A stretch of 64,000 nt of DNA, taken from the NCBI RefSeq assembly GCF_000687475.1, contig NC_057316.1:2790001-2854000 (forward strand). Direction: 5' to 3'. This document shows, piece after piece, positions 20,348 through 31,479 of this stretch. The notes beneath the pieces were generated by a model. That model made no database searches. It was given only the letters and a program-made list of their open reading frames with translations, and was not told the origin of the DNA. Position numbers and translations under genes: made by a program. This DNA is from Ustilaginoidea virens. Lineage: Eukaryota > Ascomycota > Sordariomycetes > Hypocreales > Clavicipitaceae. Within the stretch, counting starts at the first letter, position 1, and each line of letters begins with the position of its first letter.

Positions 20348-23329
20348 ATGGCACAGTCTAGGCCTTCTACTTATAAGGCCACTTTGGATTCCGACTCTAA
20401 AGCTAATCTTACTGTACAACTACAGCTAGATATGGACTATATAAAGTCCCAGATGAACAGCCTAACTATCCTTTTACAAGGCTTAGTTAGTAGGCAAAAT
20501 AGTAACGTTCCTACTATTATAATTAGCAAGGAACTGGTAGAGGCTACTAGCCCTACTATCTCCGGTCCTACTAATACGACTAGCAAGGACCCTGTAGAGG
20601 CTACTAGCCCTACTACTATTAATGCCGCTTCTACTAATAATAGCAAGAATAATTCTACTAATAATAGGAAAAAGAAGCAGCAAAAGAAGAAGGAACAGGA
20701 CTATAATAATAGCAGCAAATAGCAAAATATTGAGTCCTTTATTATAGGCAATTATAATACCCAGGATACTAATATATCCTATTCCTCTTCTTCTACCACT
20801 ATATCCACTGATATAAGCTATAGTGCTAAATCAGGCGGTAGGACCCCTAAGAATGCCCTCCTTTACGATATAGGCTCTACTTATCATATTGTAAATGATA
20901 AGAAGTATTTCACTACTTTTCACTATTTTGAGAAGGATGATAAGCCGGTAATTACTACTGGTGGTAGCCCTATTTCCCCTACTGGTTGGGGCACAGTACG
21001 ATTTACTGTGCTACAGGGCGTTAATCCCACCAAATGGGGTATTATAGAGCTCAAGAATGCACTATATATTCCTACCTTGGATATTAACATTATTAGCGGT
21101 GTAAAGCACTATACCGCTAAAGGGGTACTAATTAGAAATCAGCTTTGGTCAGCAAGCCGTAAATGCATCGGCATTTTTAATTTTGAAAAATACGGCTTTT
21201 TCCTTCTACAGAAAGGAATAGACACATCACTACTGCATCAACCTTGCAGCCATTATACTATTACTAATAGTATATCAGTAGAGGTCCCTAGCCCTACTAA
21301 CCCTGCTGATTATAGTAATCCTGAGGATACTACTATTACCCCCGTTCCTACTACTGCGACTAGTAAGGAACCTGTAGAGGCTACTAGCCCTACTACTAAC
21401 CAGCCCGCTACCACAACTAGCGAAGACCCTGTAGAGGCTACCAGCCCTACTACTAACTCTCCCGCTATTACGACTAGCGAAAATCCCGCTATTACGACTA
21501 GCGAAAATCCCGCTATTACGACTAGCGAAAATCCTGTAGTGGCTACTAGCCCTACTCCTGCCCTTATAGCTGCTGATACAGAATATCAGAAGCTATTACA
21601 ATTAGCCGGCATTTGGCATGTACGGCTAGGGCATATAGGTATTCAGCTACTTAAAAAGACCTATGCTAATACCTACCTTGTCTACCTTCTAAAGAAGAAG
21701 GTTGTTACTAAAATAACCTTTATTACCTTTATCCATTAAAATGAAGGTATAGGCCCTATTTCTAGTGGCCTAGAAGGAGACTTTCACAAAGGGCAAAATA
21801 CAGGTTCAGAGGGGGTATTTAGCAGTAAAGAACCTGCTATTTTACTGGATGACCTAGAAAGCATTCCTGACCCTACTAACTCTGCTAACCTTACTAGTAT
21901 TACTAGCACTAATGCTATACCGGATGACCTAGAAAGCATGCCGGACCCTACTAATTTTACTAGCATTACTAATGCTACCCCGGATGATATTACTAATACT
22001 AATGCCACCGTGGATTACCTTCCTAAGTCAGAAGACTTTATAGGCGCCTTTCTAAATAGCGAACTTTCTGAGACTATTTATATGGATATTCCTGATGGAT
22101 TCCTTGAATTTACGGAAAGTTTACTAACTGATAGCAAGCTTTGGTCTAATATACAGCGCCAACGGCTACTAACTTTGCTTAAAGAAGCTGGATTTAACCC
22201 TTCTATTAAGCAAGCTATCTTGCTAAAGAAGGCCCTATACGGGCTAAAATAAGCACCCCGCAAATGGCAACACCGGCTAAAAGACCTGATTTCTAGTGAA
22301 GGTTTTTTACCTTTAGCTTCTGATGCTGCCGTCTTTTATAATAAGCAAACCAGCACTTTTATCGTCACCTATATTGACGATTGCCTATTAGTTGGTCTAA
22401 ATATAACTTATATTAACCAGCTAAAAAGGAAATTCCATAAGGTCTATGCTATAGAAGACCGCGGTCCGGCTTCCTTCTTCCTAAGCGTACAGATTATACG
22501 AAATAGGAAGGAAGGTCTATTATGGCTACACCAAGCCCAATTTATAGCAGAGGTCCTAGCTAAATTCGGTCTACAGGATACTAAACCTCAGCTAATTCCA
22601 CTTCAACTAGGGATTCTAAATGAATCTAGTGGAAAAGACCTTAGCCCTACTGATTAGAGCCTTTATCAGAGCCTTACTGGCACTATAATGTGGCTTATGA
22701 TGATGACTAGGCCCGACCTAGCATTTCCTACCCAATACCTTTCTCGGTTTATGTCTAAGGCAACTAATGTGCATTTAAATGCTGCGAAAGGCAGCTTTAG
22801 CTACCTTAAAGGCACTGAGAACCTAGCTATTTGCTTTACTAAAAGCAATCAACAGCCTATTATAACCGCTTATTCTGATAGCGATTTTGCTGGCTATAAA
22901 GAAACCTCTAAATCTACTGGAGGCTTCTTAACTACTATTAATAGTGGTCCTATTAGCTGGCGTTTCAAGCGAGCCTCTTTAGTAGTATTATCTACTTTAG
23001 AAGCTGAATCTGATGTATTACTTGAGACTATCCGTGAGGTACAGTAGCTTTCTAACCTTTGTAAGGAGCTGGAAATCGATATTTTACGCCCTATACCGTT
23101 ATACTGCGATAATCAGGGCTCTATTTCGAATTCTAATGACCCTAACCAGCATGCTCGCACTAAGCATACACTATTAAAATTCCGGTATATTAGGGAGCAA
23201 GCACAGCTGGGCTTGGTTAAAATTACCTACTTACCTACTAATAGTATGCCTGCTGACGGTCTTACAAAGCCACTGCCAGGCCCTAAATTTACTAGGTTCC
23301 GCGAGTTACTAGGTCTTAGGGCCTGCTAA
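20348..23329 (+). pseudogene. Copia-A element 3 gag-pol remnant with two internal deletions
   Basis: It starts with MAQSRPSTYK like element 2 and also lacks the Gag core, keeping VEATSPT repeats. The protease motif reads DIGS rather than DTGS, and the following STCH reads STYH. The first deletion joins the GAG-pre-integrase (after LLKKTYANT) to the post-integrase linker at about 21667, removing the whole integrase core. The short shared string TAATAC at the junction suggests microhomology. The second deletion joins the linker to RT at about 22030, before DFIGAFLN. RT keeps YIDD (near 22370). Stops occur at 20720, 21737, 22250 and 22656, among others. It ends GLRAC-stop. Confidence 0.9.
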
Positions 23330-23443
23330 CTTATACTAACTTACTAAGGTTTTTCCTATGTTTTTCCTTAGGACCTTTATTGCATTTTCTTTCCCTATCC
23401 TTTACACGATTAGCTTGATACTACAGTAGCTAATCAGAGGGGG

Positions 23444-24165
23444 TGTTAAAATCCTATAGTAGCCTACTAGGCTGCTGGCCTAATGCCCTACTGGCCTACT
23501 AACCTTCTGACCATTATACCGCCTCTTGGACTTACGGTAGTCTTACCAACCTTAGGCCTTTGCCTTTTACCTTAGGATTTTCAGTGGATTATTTACTGTA
23601 TATCAAGTAAGGTAGGCCTTATTAAAAAAGGTGTGGCATTGCTAAATTATCGTGGTGGGCCTACTAGTGTGGTGGCTAGTCCACTAGTGTGGTGGGTAGT
23701 CACTAGCGTGGTGGTTAGTCACTAGCGTGGTGGCTAATTACTAGTGCGGTGGTTAGGGTGGTTGGAAAGGCTGGATATAGTGGGGCTGCTGACGTATTAT
23801 ATACGTGGCATAGCAAGCATTACGGGGAGCTTTCTTACTGGCTACCTTGGATGCCTGGGCCCACCCCTCCTTCGTGTATATATAGGATAGCTTTTCCCCT
23901 TCTTTCTAGATAGTAGAAGGGCAGCACAATCGAGTCTGTTAATGCACTATATGCCTCTTAACTTCTTACCTTCCCTGCGTTTTCTGGTTATCTTATATTT
24001 GCCTTGCCTTTACACTTGCCTTGCTTTATAGCACTTGTATAGTCTTAGGACTTGGTGAAAAATCTAGTATTTATACTAAGATTAGTTCACAGGTCGCAGA
24101 CAGTCTTGTGCCATCTAGCTAGCTAGTAAGGCTCTGCTTTTATAGTGACCTTGAGAATTGCAATA
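23444..24165 (+). repeat. Copia-A element 3, 3' LTR
   Basis: This 722-bp copy of 18930..19651 is preceded by the polypurine tract at 23436..23443 and followed by the GAGCT duplication. Confidence 0.94.
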
Positions 24166-24170
24166 GAGCT

Positions 24171-24809
24171 AAAGTTAAAGTATTTAAAAAGGTAACTTTT
24201 AGTTATCATAAGGTCTTTCTGACTTCTTAGGGCTTCGATTTAGCAAATATACTACTACTTCGGCTATAATAAGCTATAACTCCTTAGGAAAGCCTACTTA
24301 TATATTAAGAAGGGCTATCTTTATCTTTAATACCCCCATAGAACGTTTAATATAACCGTTCTAATATTAGTAATTTAAGCTCGAATTTCGAATTATAATA
24401 CCTTTCCGCTTAACTTCTTTCCGATTATTACTAATCTAAAGCGCTATTTTATTATTAGAGATGACTATTACAATCGCTATATCGTATAAGTATAAAACCT
24501 AATTCTTAAAGATTAGCTAGTATTTAGATAGGTTAGTCTTTCTAGGTATTATAAAAATATATTTTATTCCTATAAATCGGCAGGTAAATAACGCTATATA
24601 TTTATTACTATTAAAAGCAGTAGCTTATAGAAATAGATTGAAAGAGACTACTTTAAAGGGTTCTTAAGGCATCAAGAGCTTATAAAATAACTATAATATC
24701 TACTTTACGATTTTTATACTGTTATAAACCTTATAATTTGAAGCTTCTTTTTCTTTAGGCATTTATAATATATCCTTAAAGATATAATCTATTGAATCCC
24801 AACCTAAGT
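24171..24809 (-). pseudogene. Copia-B relic, integrase core
   Basis: Read from 24809 downward on the minus strand this gives a decayed copia integrase: VVSFNLF (first catalytic region), AFNSNKYIALFTCRF, KYIFIIPRKT, IVISNNKIALQ, then QNGYIKRSMGVLK (the NGxAER motif) and FPKELQLIIAEVVVYLLNRSP. These correspond in order to the core domain and the W..A..TA.YLLNR segment typical of copia. Many TAA/TAG codons interrupt it. Element 3 and a solo LTR bound it on either side. It is one exposed segment of a larger minus-strand element (see 39143..39620 and 40364..41500). Confidence 0.8.
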
Positions 24810-25346
24810 TGTTAAAATCCTATAGTAGCCTACTAGGCTACTGGCCTAATGCCCTACTGGCTTATTGACCTTCTGGCTCTTATACCGCCTTTTAGACTTA
24901 CGGTAGTCTTACCAACCTTAGGCCTTTGCCTTTTACCTTAAGGATTTTCAGTGGATTATTTACTGTATATCAAGTAAGGTAGGCCTTATTAAAAAGGTAT
25001 GGCATTGCTAAATTAGCGTGGTGGCCTACTAGCGTGGTGGCGGCCCACTAGTGTGGTGGCTAGTCCACTAGTGTGGTGGTTAGTCACTAGTGTGGTGGTT
25101 AGTCACTAGCGTGGTGGCTAATTACTAGTGCGGTAGTTAGGGTGGTTGGAAAGGCCGGATATAGCGGGGTTGCTGACGTATCATATACGTGGCATAGCGA
25201 GCATTACGGGGAGCTTTCTTACTGGCTACCCTGGATGCCTGGGCCCACCCCTTCTTCGTGTATATATAGGATAGCTTTCCCCCTTCTTTCTAGATAGTAG
25301 AAGGGTAGTATAATCGAGTCTATTAATATATTATATGCCTCTTAAC
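24810..25346 (+). repeat. Solo copia-A LTR, left part (split by the LINE)
   Basis: The 5' 537 bp of a copia-A LTR stop at ATATGCCTCTTAAC (25333..25346). The LTR continues after the LINE at 38935..39137. Its own duplication TAAGT is at 24805..24809 and 39138..39142, which proves that both parts are one insertion of about 740 bp. Confidence 0.93.
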
Positions 25347-28300
25347 GCCCGCACCCAGGTAGCGGCACGGAACCGCCTCTAAAATTAATTCTGACTTTCC
25401 TAATCGCTTTTTCTCGTCCGTTTACCCCCCTTACCTATAGTATATTGCATCTAGGGAGTGGGCGCGGTAGGCATAAACAAAGTAATAGATATCGATAGAG
25501 GGAATAAAGGCGGTATAGCATATAGCTGCTATAACCTTAATACCACGATCGCAAATAGCACGTAATACAACTAGACCGAGACTAAACCTACCTAAGGGCG
25601 GAAGCAACTAGTAGCCGATATTATTATAGATTTTATAAAAGAGCTTTAGGACTATATTCCCCTAGTAGTACTAGGAAGAGTACAAGAGGCTATAAACTTT
25701 ATAGTAAAGACTGCCTAGTAAGAGGCCGACCTAGGTAATATCTATACCCCTATTAGAACCCTTATATAGACGATTAAGACCGCAGTTAATAAGGCTATAT
25801 AGAATCTCTTAAAACCTACTGTAGCCCCTACTATATGGGCATCTATCGCCGCACGAAGACTCGCAGCCGCTATACTACCTTAATATAGCCTAGCTCCCCT
25901 TATGGTATCCCCTTATATCTACCGCAAAGTCCTTATTAAAGGAAACACTATTAGTAAAATCCTCTAGAACTATACTCTAATCGAAATCGTTAATACAATT
26001 AATAGGGCTACTACTAAGGGAGTAGTAGTCGCGGCCTATAGGCTCTATAGTAGCAATATAATTATTACCTTTAAAGAAGAAAAAGCGAAGTATACTATAG
26101 ATATAACCTAGGTATGCCCCGCCTTCGGCTAGGAGGTAAAACCTAACTAATACTTATTTAGTATTATTATTAAAAGCTTCCCGACCTATTATACCGCAAA
26201 TGCTATAATAGAAGATATCTAGTTAAACCTAACTAAGGCTAATAGAGAGGGCTTTACTAGGGTCTCCCCTTATCGCCCTAGGGGGACCGCAATATAGGCG
26301 CCCCTAATTATAGGGGTAGACTTTATCGACCTTATAAATAAGCTTTATAAAGCCGGTATTATATACTAAGCGGAGATATTTAAAGCCGAACCTTATAACG
26401 ATACTATATACCCTTGCTAATGCTATAATTGCTTTAAATTCGGCTATATCGCTATATATTGCATAGCGGCAGCCTATTGCGGCCGATACAGATCTAAATA
26501 CCACCCAGATAGCGATTAAAGCTATTTAGCTATTATATAGAACTAATGCGAATCCTGCCTTAACTGCTATAGATCCTACCTAGTATAGTCCCGCCTCTAT
26601 AAAGTGGCAAATAAATAATAGGAAAAAGCTAGAAATTCCTATAGCGATAGACTAAGGCTTTTCGCCTTATATATAGCATTAGATGCTAATATTATCTTAA
26701 TCGCGGATTAGGGCTACTATTATATAGCTAATAGATCTCCCTTATGCAAGCCCTCCCCCTAAAAACGAGGCCGACCGGTAAAAAGCATTAATAAGACCCT
26801 TTATATTAGGGCCGATAGTAGTATTACTGCTTTCCTCTAAGCCGCCCCTGCATAAGACTATAGTGCGACTGCGCCTATCCTAGACGCCTAACCTATAGCT
26901 ACCTCTAATATACTACTGCTATTAACCCCCTCGCGACTATCTATATAATAATAGTCCTCTACTAAAATATATAGAAGAAAACTACCTTTATAAAATTAGC
27001 ACTTTATTACTAGTACGAGCCTAATATTATAGTAATCTAAGAACTTATTGTGCCTAATCGGACCCTATTAAGCCTTAGCCTCAGAAGATATATATTAGTA
27101 GTATACAGCGGGAGAATAATAATATATATCTATAAGCGGTATAAGCCTAGTATATAGTCTAGCGATAAAGGGACTAATTAGTATAAGATTTCCCTATTAA
27201 GCATTAATATCTATTCTATCTACTCTTTAGGCTATAAGCTAAACTAGATAACCCCCCTTACTATACTTACTAAGCTTTTACCTTACCCCTATAGTGCCTT
27301 TATTAGAGACTTTAATATATACTACCCTTTTTAAGATAGCCTAGACCGGACCTTATTTAGTATTAATATTCTCTTTAAACTTATAATATAGTAGTAGCTT
27401 AGGCTAGTTACTCTTTACGGTAAAGTAATAAAGAGGGCCCTAGAAAAGAGAAGCAGTATTATCGACTATATATAAGTTATACTAAATATTATAGTCGAAT
27501 ATCTTAAAAATGCCGACCTTATTAGGTCTAACTATATCCCCTAGCTTATATATATCGAGACTAATAACTATTATATAAAAGCCCCCCCCTTAAAGAATAG
27601 TTAGAAGTCCCTCAATTAATACTTTACCTAAACTAAAGCAAAAAACTAATTTACTACCTATTACGCTAAAGCCCTACTCTACTCCCCTACTAAGATAGAT
27701 ATATACGCCGAATAGCTTATTAGCTAACTCTAGAGTATTGCCGATATTACGGCACTAAAGAAGGCACCTAAAGCTCTTAATATAGAGCCCTAATAGAACC
27801 CCCGCACTAAGATAGCCTAAATAGTAGTAAAAAAGGCCTACTAAAAATAGGCAGTATGCTATATCCTGGAGAACCTTAGTGCCACCTAAAAAGTAAAAGC
27901 GATTTAATCCTATATTATCTAGGAGGAATAGCGCTAGTTATAGCGAAAGGCCTTTAATAAAGTAATTACCTAAAATACCGACCTATAGTCCCTAGAGAAA
28001 TAGGCTTGCTTATATAGCGGCCTCCCGCCTAAATTAAAAAAGATCCCCCTATTAGAATAAAGTGGCTTAAGCCTAAAGGTAATAATATATAAAGAAAAGG
28101 CATAAGTACTCGCCTAATAGTTCTTCCCTACCTCTTAAGCTATTTATAATAATATCCCCGATCTAATATTCCCCTAGCTTACTACTACTATATTCCCCTC
28201 TATAGACTCTTTTACCTATAAAAAGGTATATACCGTATTACGCAATATAGTAGGCTGGAAAGCATTAGGCCCTAATAGGCTTCTAGTAGGATTCCTTAAA

Positions 28301-30704
28301 GTATATAGCCTCCTACTCGTTTAAACCTTTATACACCTCCTTAATGAAATATACTATATTAGGTATTACCTAGCTTAGTTCCGGGAGGCTAGAATAATAG
28401 TACTATAGAAGCCTAGGAAAAGGCCTAAAGAATACTTAAAGGCAGGAGGATAGAGACTAATATTATTACTTAATCTAATAGAAAAGGTTATAAAAGCTAT
28501 AGTTGCGAGGCGGCTTACTATTGCCCTTAAAGAGGGCAACCTCCTTTTAGATTTTTAAATAGATAATAAGGCTAATCGGTCAATCAATATAATATTAAGT
28601 ATACTAATAGAGATTATTCGTATAATCTAGCACTATAGTAGGATCGCCTCACTTCTTTAATTAGATATATTAGTAGTATTTAATATAGTTAATTATACCC
28701 GCCTTATCTACCTACTTTTTAATAAAGGGCTCCCGCTATAGCTTATAGTATAGGTATATAGCTTTACCGATTTGTAAATAGTATAAATCTACTTTAAGGG
28801 ATAGCTTATAGAGAAATTGCTAATTACCGCTAAGGTACTATAAGGGTCCCCCCTCTCCTTTATCCTCTTCTTTATTTATATTATACTGCTTTATAAGAGG
28901 CTATAAAAGGTAGCCTTAATTATTATACTAAGCTTTACTAATAATATAAATATTATAGCCTATAGGAGAGATATAGGGGAGATAAAGGCGCTACTTAAGA
29001 AAGCGTGGCTTATCTATAATAGCTAGTCTAAATAAGCTAGATTTAACTTTAACCCCGGCAAAAGTAAGCTTATCTACTTTACCTATATATATAAGGCGGA
29101 TAAGACTAAGGTATAGCTTAAGACTATAACGATCTAGCTAAAATAGTATATTAGATTCCTAGGAATTGAAATTTACTATAAGCTAAAATAGTAGGAATAC
29201 TATATTAAGATCGTAAAGAAATTTAAGTAGTAACGATTTGCACTTATAGTAATAGCGGCCTTAACCTAGGGTTACTAATATTAGGAAGTATGCCTAGTCT
29301 ATATATAAGTTATCTAGACCTCTATTGCTTTTAGCGTAGGGGTATAGTATACCCTTACCGCCCCTAGAGGGGTAGCGAAAGGTATTATAAAATCCCTAGC
29401 TATAGAATAGTCAGCCTACCTCTATATAGTTACTAGGGCCTATAAAGCTATACCGCTAGATACCCTCGAGACTAAGGCAGCTACGCCCCTAATTAACCTC
29501 TATTTTAATTATATCTATTAGTAGTTCCTTAAAAGAATAGATAAGATAAGTATAACCGATAGGATTAACCGTATATTAATAGCGGTAGCGGCGATACTCT
29601 AATGCTAATAAAGGAAGGGTTACTAAAGACCCTTAGCCTATATATTATTCCCTAATCCTAACCCTAGCTAGCTCCTAGCTAAAGAGTAATTAGCAAAAGA
29701 CTAATATAACTAATAGTAGAATAACTAGGTAATAGTAAAGGCGAAATGCCCCTAGTATAAGACCCTAGCAGCCGAGAGGGTATTAGACTTCTAATCTATA
29801 GCGAAAATAACCCGACTATATAAAGGTCTATAGAAGTATAAATCGGCAATATTTACCTAATTTTATATAGAAAAAATCGGCCTTAACTCCTTCCTCTGCC
29901 TCTAATAAATTCCCTTAGTGCTATTACCTCTCTACTACTATAGGGAAGGCCTAAAAGACCTTTACTATATTATCCTCTCCTGCCTAAAGTACTATAAGTA
30001 AAGGTATATACTCTTTAGGTCTAGTCTTAGCCTTAGCCTACTTTACGACCGATTCGGTATATCTATTACATTAAATAAACTACGCCTTATATAGAAGATC
30101 GCTTACTAAATATTTAGTATCGATCGATTTAACTAATTCTAGCTCGCTTAATCCTTTTAAGCTAGTATAGCTAAAAGTGCTATTAATCACCCCTATATAG
30201 CCCCCGCATAATATTCATAATAATCCTATAGTAGGAACGAAAAGCACTAGGAATAAGTAAATCTCTTAGGCCCTATAGGCCGAAACTAGTTAATAATTAT
30301 TATATTAGCAATAAAGGTATTCTCCCCTTCCTCCCCTTTTTCGCCCTCCCTACCGCTCTCCCCCCCTTTATCCCTAATCTGCCCCCCCTCTAAAACCCCC
30401 TCCCCTCCCTCTTAGGCTAGGAAAACCTATAACGATATAACGATATTTTTTTAAGTATAGGCTTATTATTTTAAGGCAAGGACTTTCTTCTCTTTAAAGT
30501 CTAATATCTCTTAGGTTGCCTTAGGAGCGCTAAGGCCCCCTACTGCCGCCGCTACTGCTATTACTACTGCCTAGCTATGCCCCTAAGAAGTAGATGCCTA
30601 TTTAGCCCTCTATTAAAAGGCTTTATAGTTATCTACCTAAAGCTAAAGATAATTAGCCGGTAATCTATACTATATATAAATCGAAAATATACCTCTATCC
30701 CCCT
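25347..30704 (+). pseudogene. Tad-like LINE (non-LTR retrotransposon), 5' UTR, ORF1 and ORF2, heavily mutated
   Basis: This plus-strand LINE has many TAA/TAG codons. ORF1 (about 25560..26930) contains a zinc knuckle near 26421..26462 reading CYNC-FKFG-Y-IAIYC, where Tyr replaces the expected His (CAT to TAT), followed by a second Cys-rich motif (AYCGR, HPDSD). ORF2 holds an AP-type endonuclease (RDFNIYYPF near 27305, SSIIDYI and the following region), a reverse transcriptase (about 28450..28990; a PISLLN-like start and FTNNINIIAYR near 28933, where FADD is expected), and a C-terminal segment with ETKAA and a decayed Cys/His motif near 29890..30000. Both catalytic Asp codons of RT are now Asn, so the copy is dead. 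It inserted into a copia-A LTR and was later cut by copia-C at 30704. Confidence 0.82.
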
Positions 30705-31051
30705 TGTCGGAATCGCTGTCGCAAGGTGCCCAATTGGGCACATTGCGACGGATGTGCCGCGCACACCCGTTGCGCACGATGTGGCCACTTTGGCCACTTT
30801 TGCCCCTTTGCCCCTGTGCCCCTGAGCCCGGTAGGGCACGCGGGCAGCCCGGCCCGACCGCGCCGATGCACGTGACTACGGCACGCACAAAAAGGCCACA
30901 TCGTGTAATTACTCTTTTGCTTCCTTTCTTTCCTCTTAGTTAGTCAGTCATAATTAAAGAAGTAATCATACCTTTGACTGGTGACCTCACGGTACTTGAT
31001 ACCACGCGCGCGACCCTACGTATAACTGGGTACCCCGAGTTTATATCAACA
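30705..31051 (+). repeat. Copia-C 5' LTR
   Basis: The LTR is 347 bp with TG...CA ends. Part of it is clearly more G+C-rich than its surroundings, which creates several overlapping spurious open frames on both strands. The sequence just after it (CTGATCAGTGGTGATAG) is where the primer-binding site should be; I could not match it to a tRNA. Confidence 0.92.
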
Positions 31052-31137
31052 CTGATCAGTGGTGATAGATACCACTCACAGGATAATATCCCGTAAAGAC
31101 GGTTTCATTACAGATCAGCAAGATTACTCTCGAAGAG

Positions 31138-31399
31138 ACGATTTCTATTGCAAATCGTGCTAATTAGGAAGGCAGATAACCCATTCCGTTAAACGGTTAT
31201 ACTGCCAACTAATTGGAAGAACGATATAGACCTCTTCCACCTCCGTCTATCACGAAGGAAGAAAACATACTAACTATCACGATCTTTAAAGATACCCTCA
31301 GTATCTAGGAGGCGGCTGACCCATTCTATTGAACGGTCACCCTGCTAACTATAGGAAGCAATATAACCCATTCCGTTGAACGGTTATCTTGCTAACTAA
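31138..31399 (+). repeat. Copia-C leader: tandem hairpin-forming repeats
   Basis: Three units of about 45 bp (31166..31212, 31307..31351, 31353..31399) each contain a stem-loop with a 13-base loop: ATAACC/GGTTAT in the first and third units, and TGACC/GGTCA in the second. Each unit ends with a GCTAACTA-like string. A related perfect stem, ACGATTT (31138..31144) with AAATCGT (31152..31158), precedes them. The block lies in the untranslated leader between the 5' LTR and gag, where packaging or dimerisation signals of retroelements are usually found. Function is inferred from position only. Confidence 0.7.
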
Positions 31400-31479
31400 C
31401 CCCTTCTTTTCTTTCCTTTACCTTTACCGGTAAAGGCCGATCTTACACTCCTTGCAACACATCCCCCCTCTCAAACCCT

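Larger units (their letters stand above)
18930..24165 (+). mobile_element. Copia-A element 3, internally deleted
   Basis: This 5236-bp element has two 722-bp LTRs and a perfect 5-bp duplication GAGCT at 18925..18929 and 24166..24170. It keeps the primer-binding site and polypurine tract but is about 1.4 kb shorter than element 2. Both the integrase core and the start of RT have been removed, and several TAA/TAG codons are present. Only one LTR difference was noticed (G in the 5' copy, T near 23649). The combination suggests a defective copy mobilised by proteins of another copy. Confidence 0.93.

Noticed and set aside
30633..30943. Overlapping small open frames on both strands at the copia-C LTR (also 37528..37817)
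   Set aside because: They arise because this part of the LTR is G+C-rich and free of TAA/TAG; the same frames appear in both LTR copies and resemble no protein.
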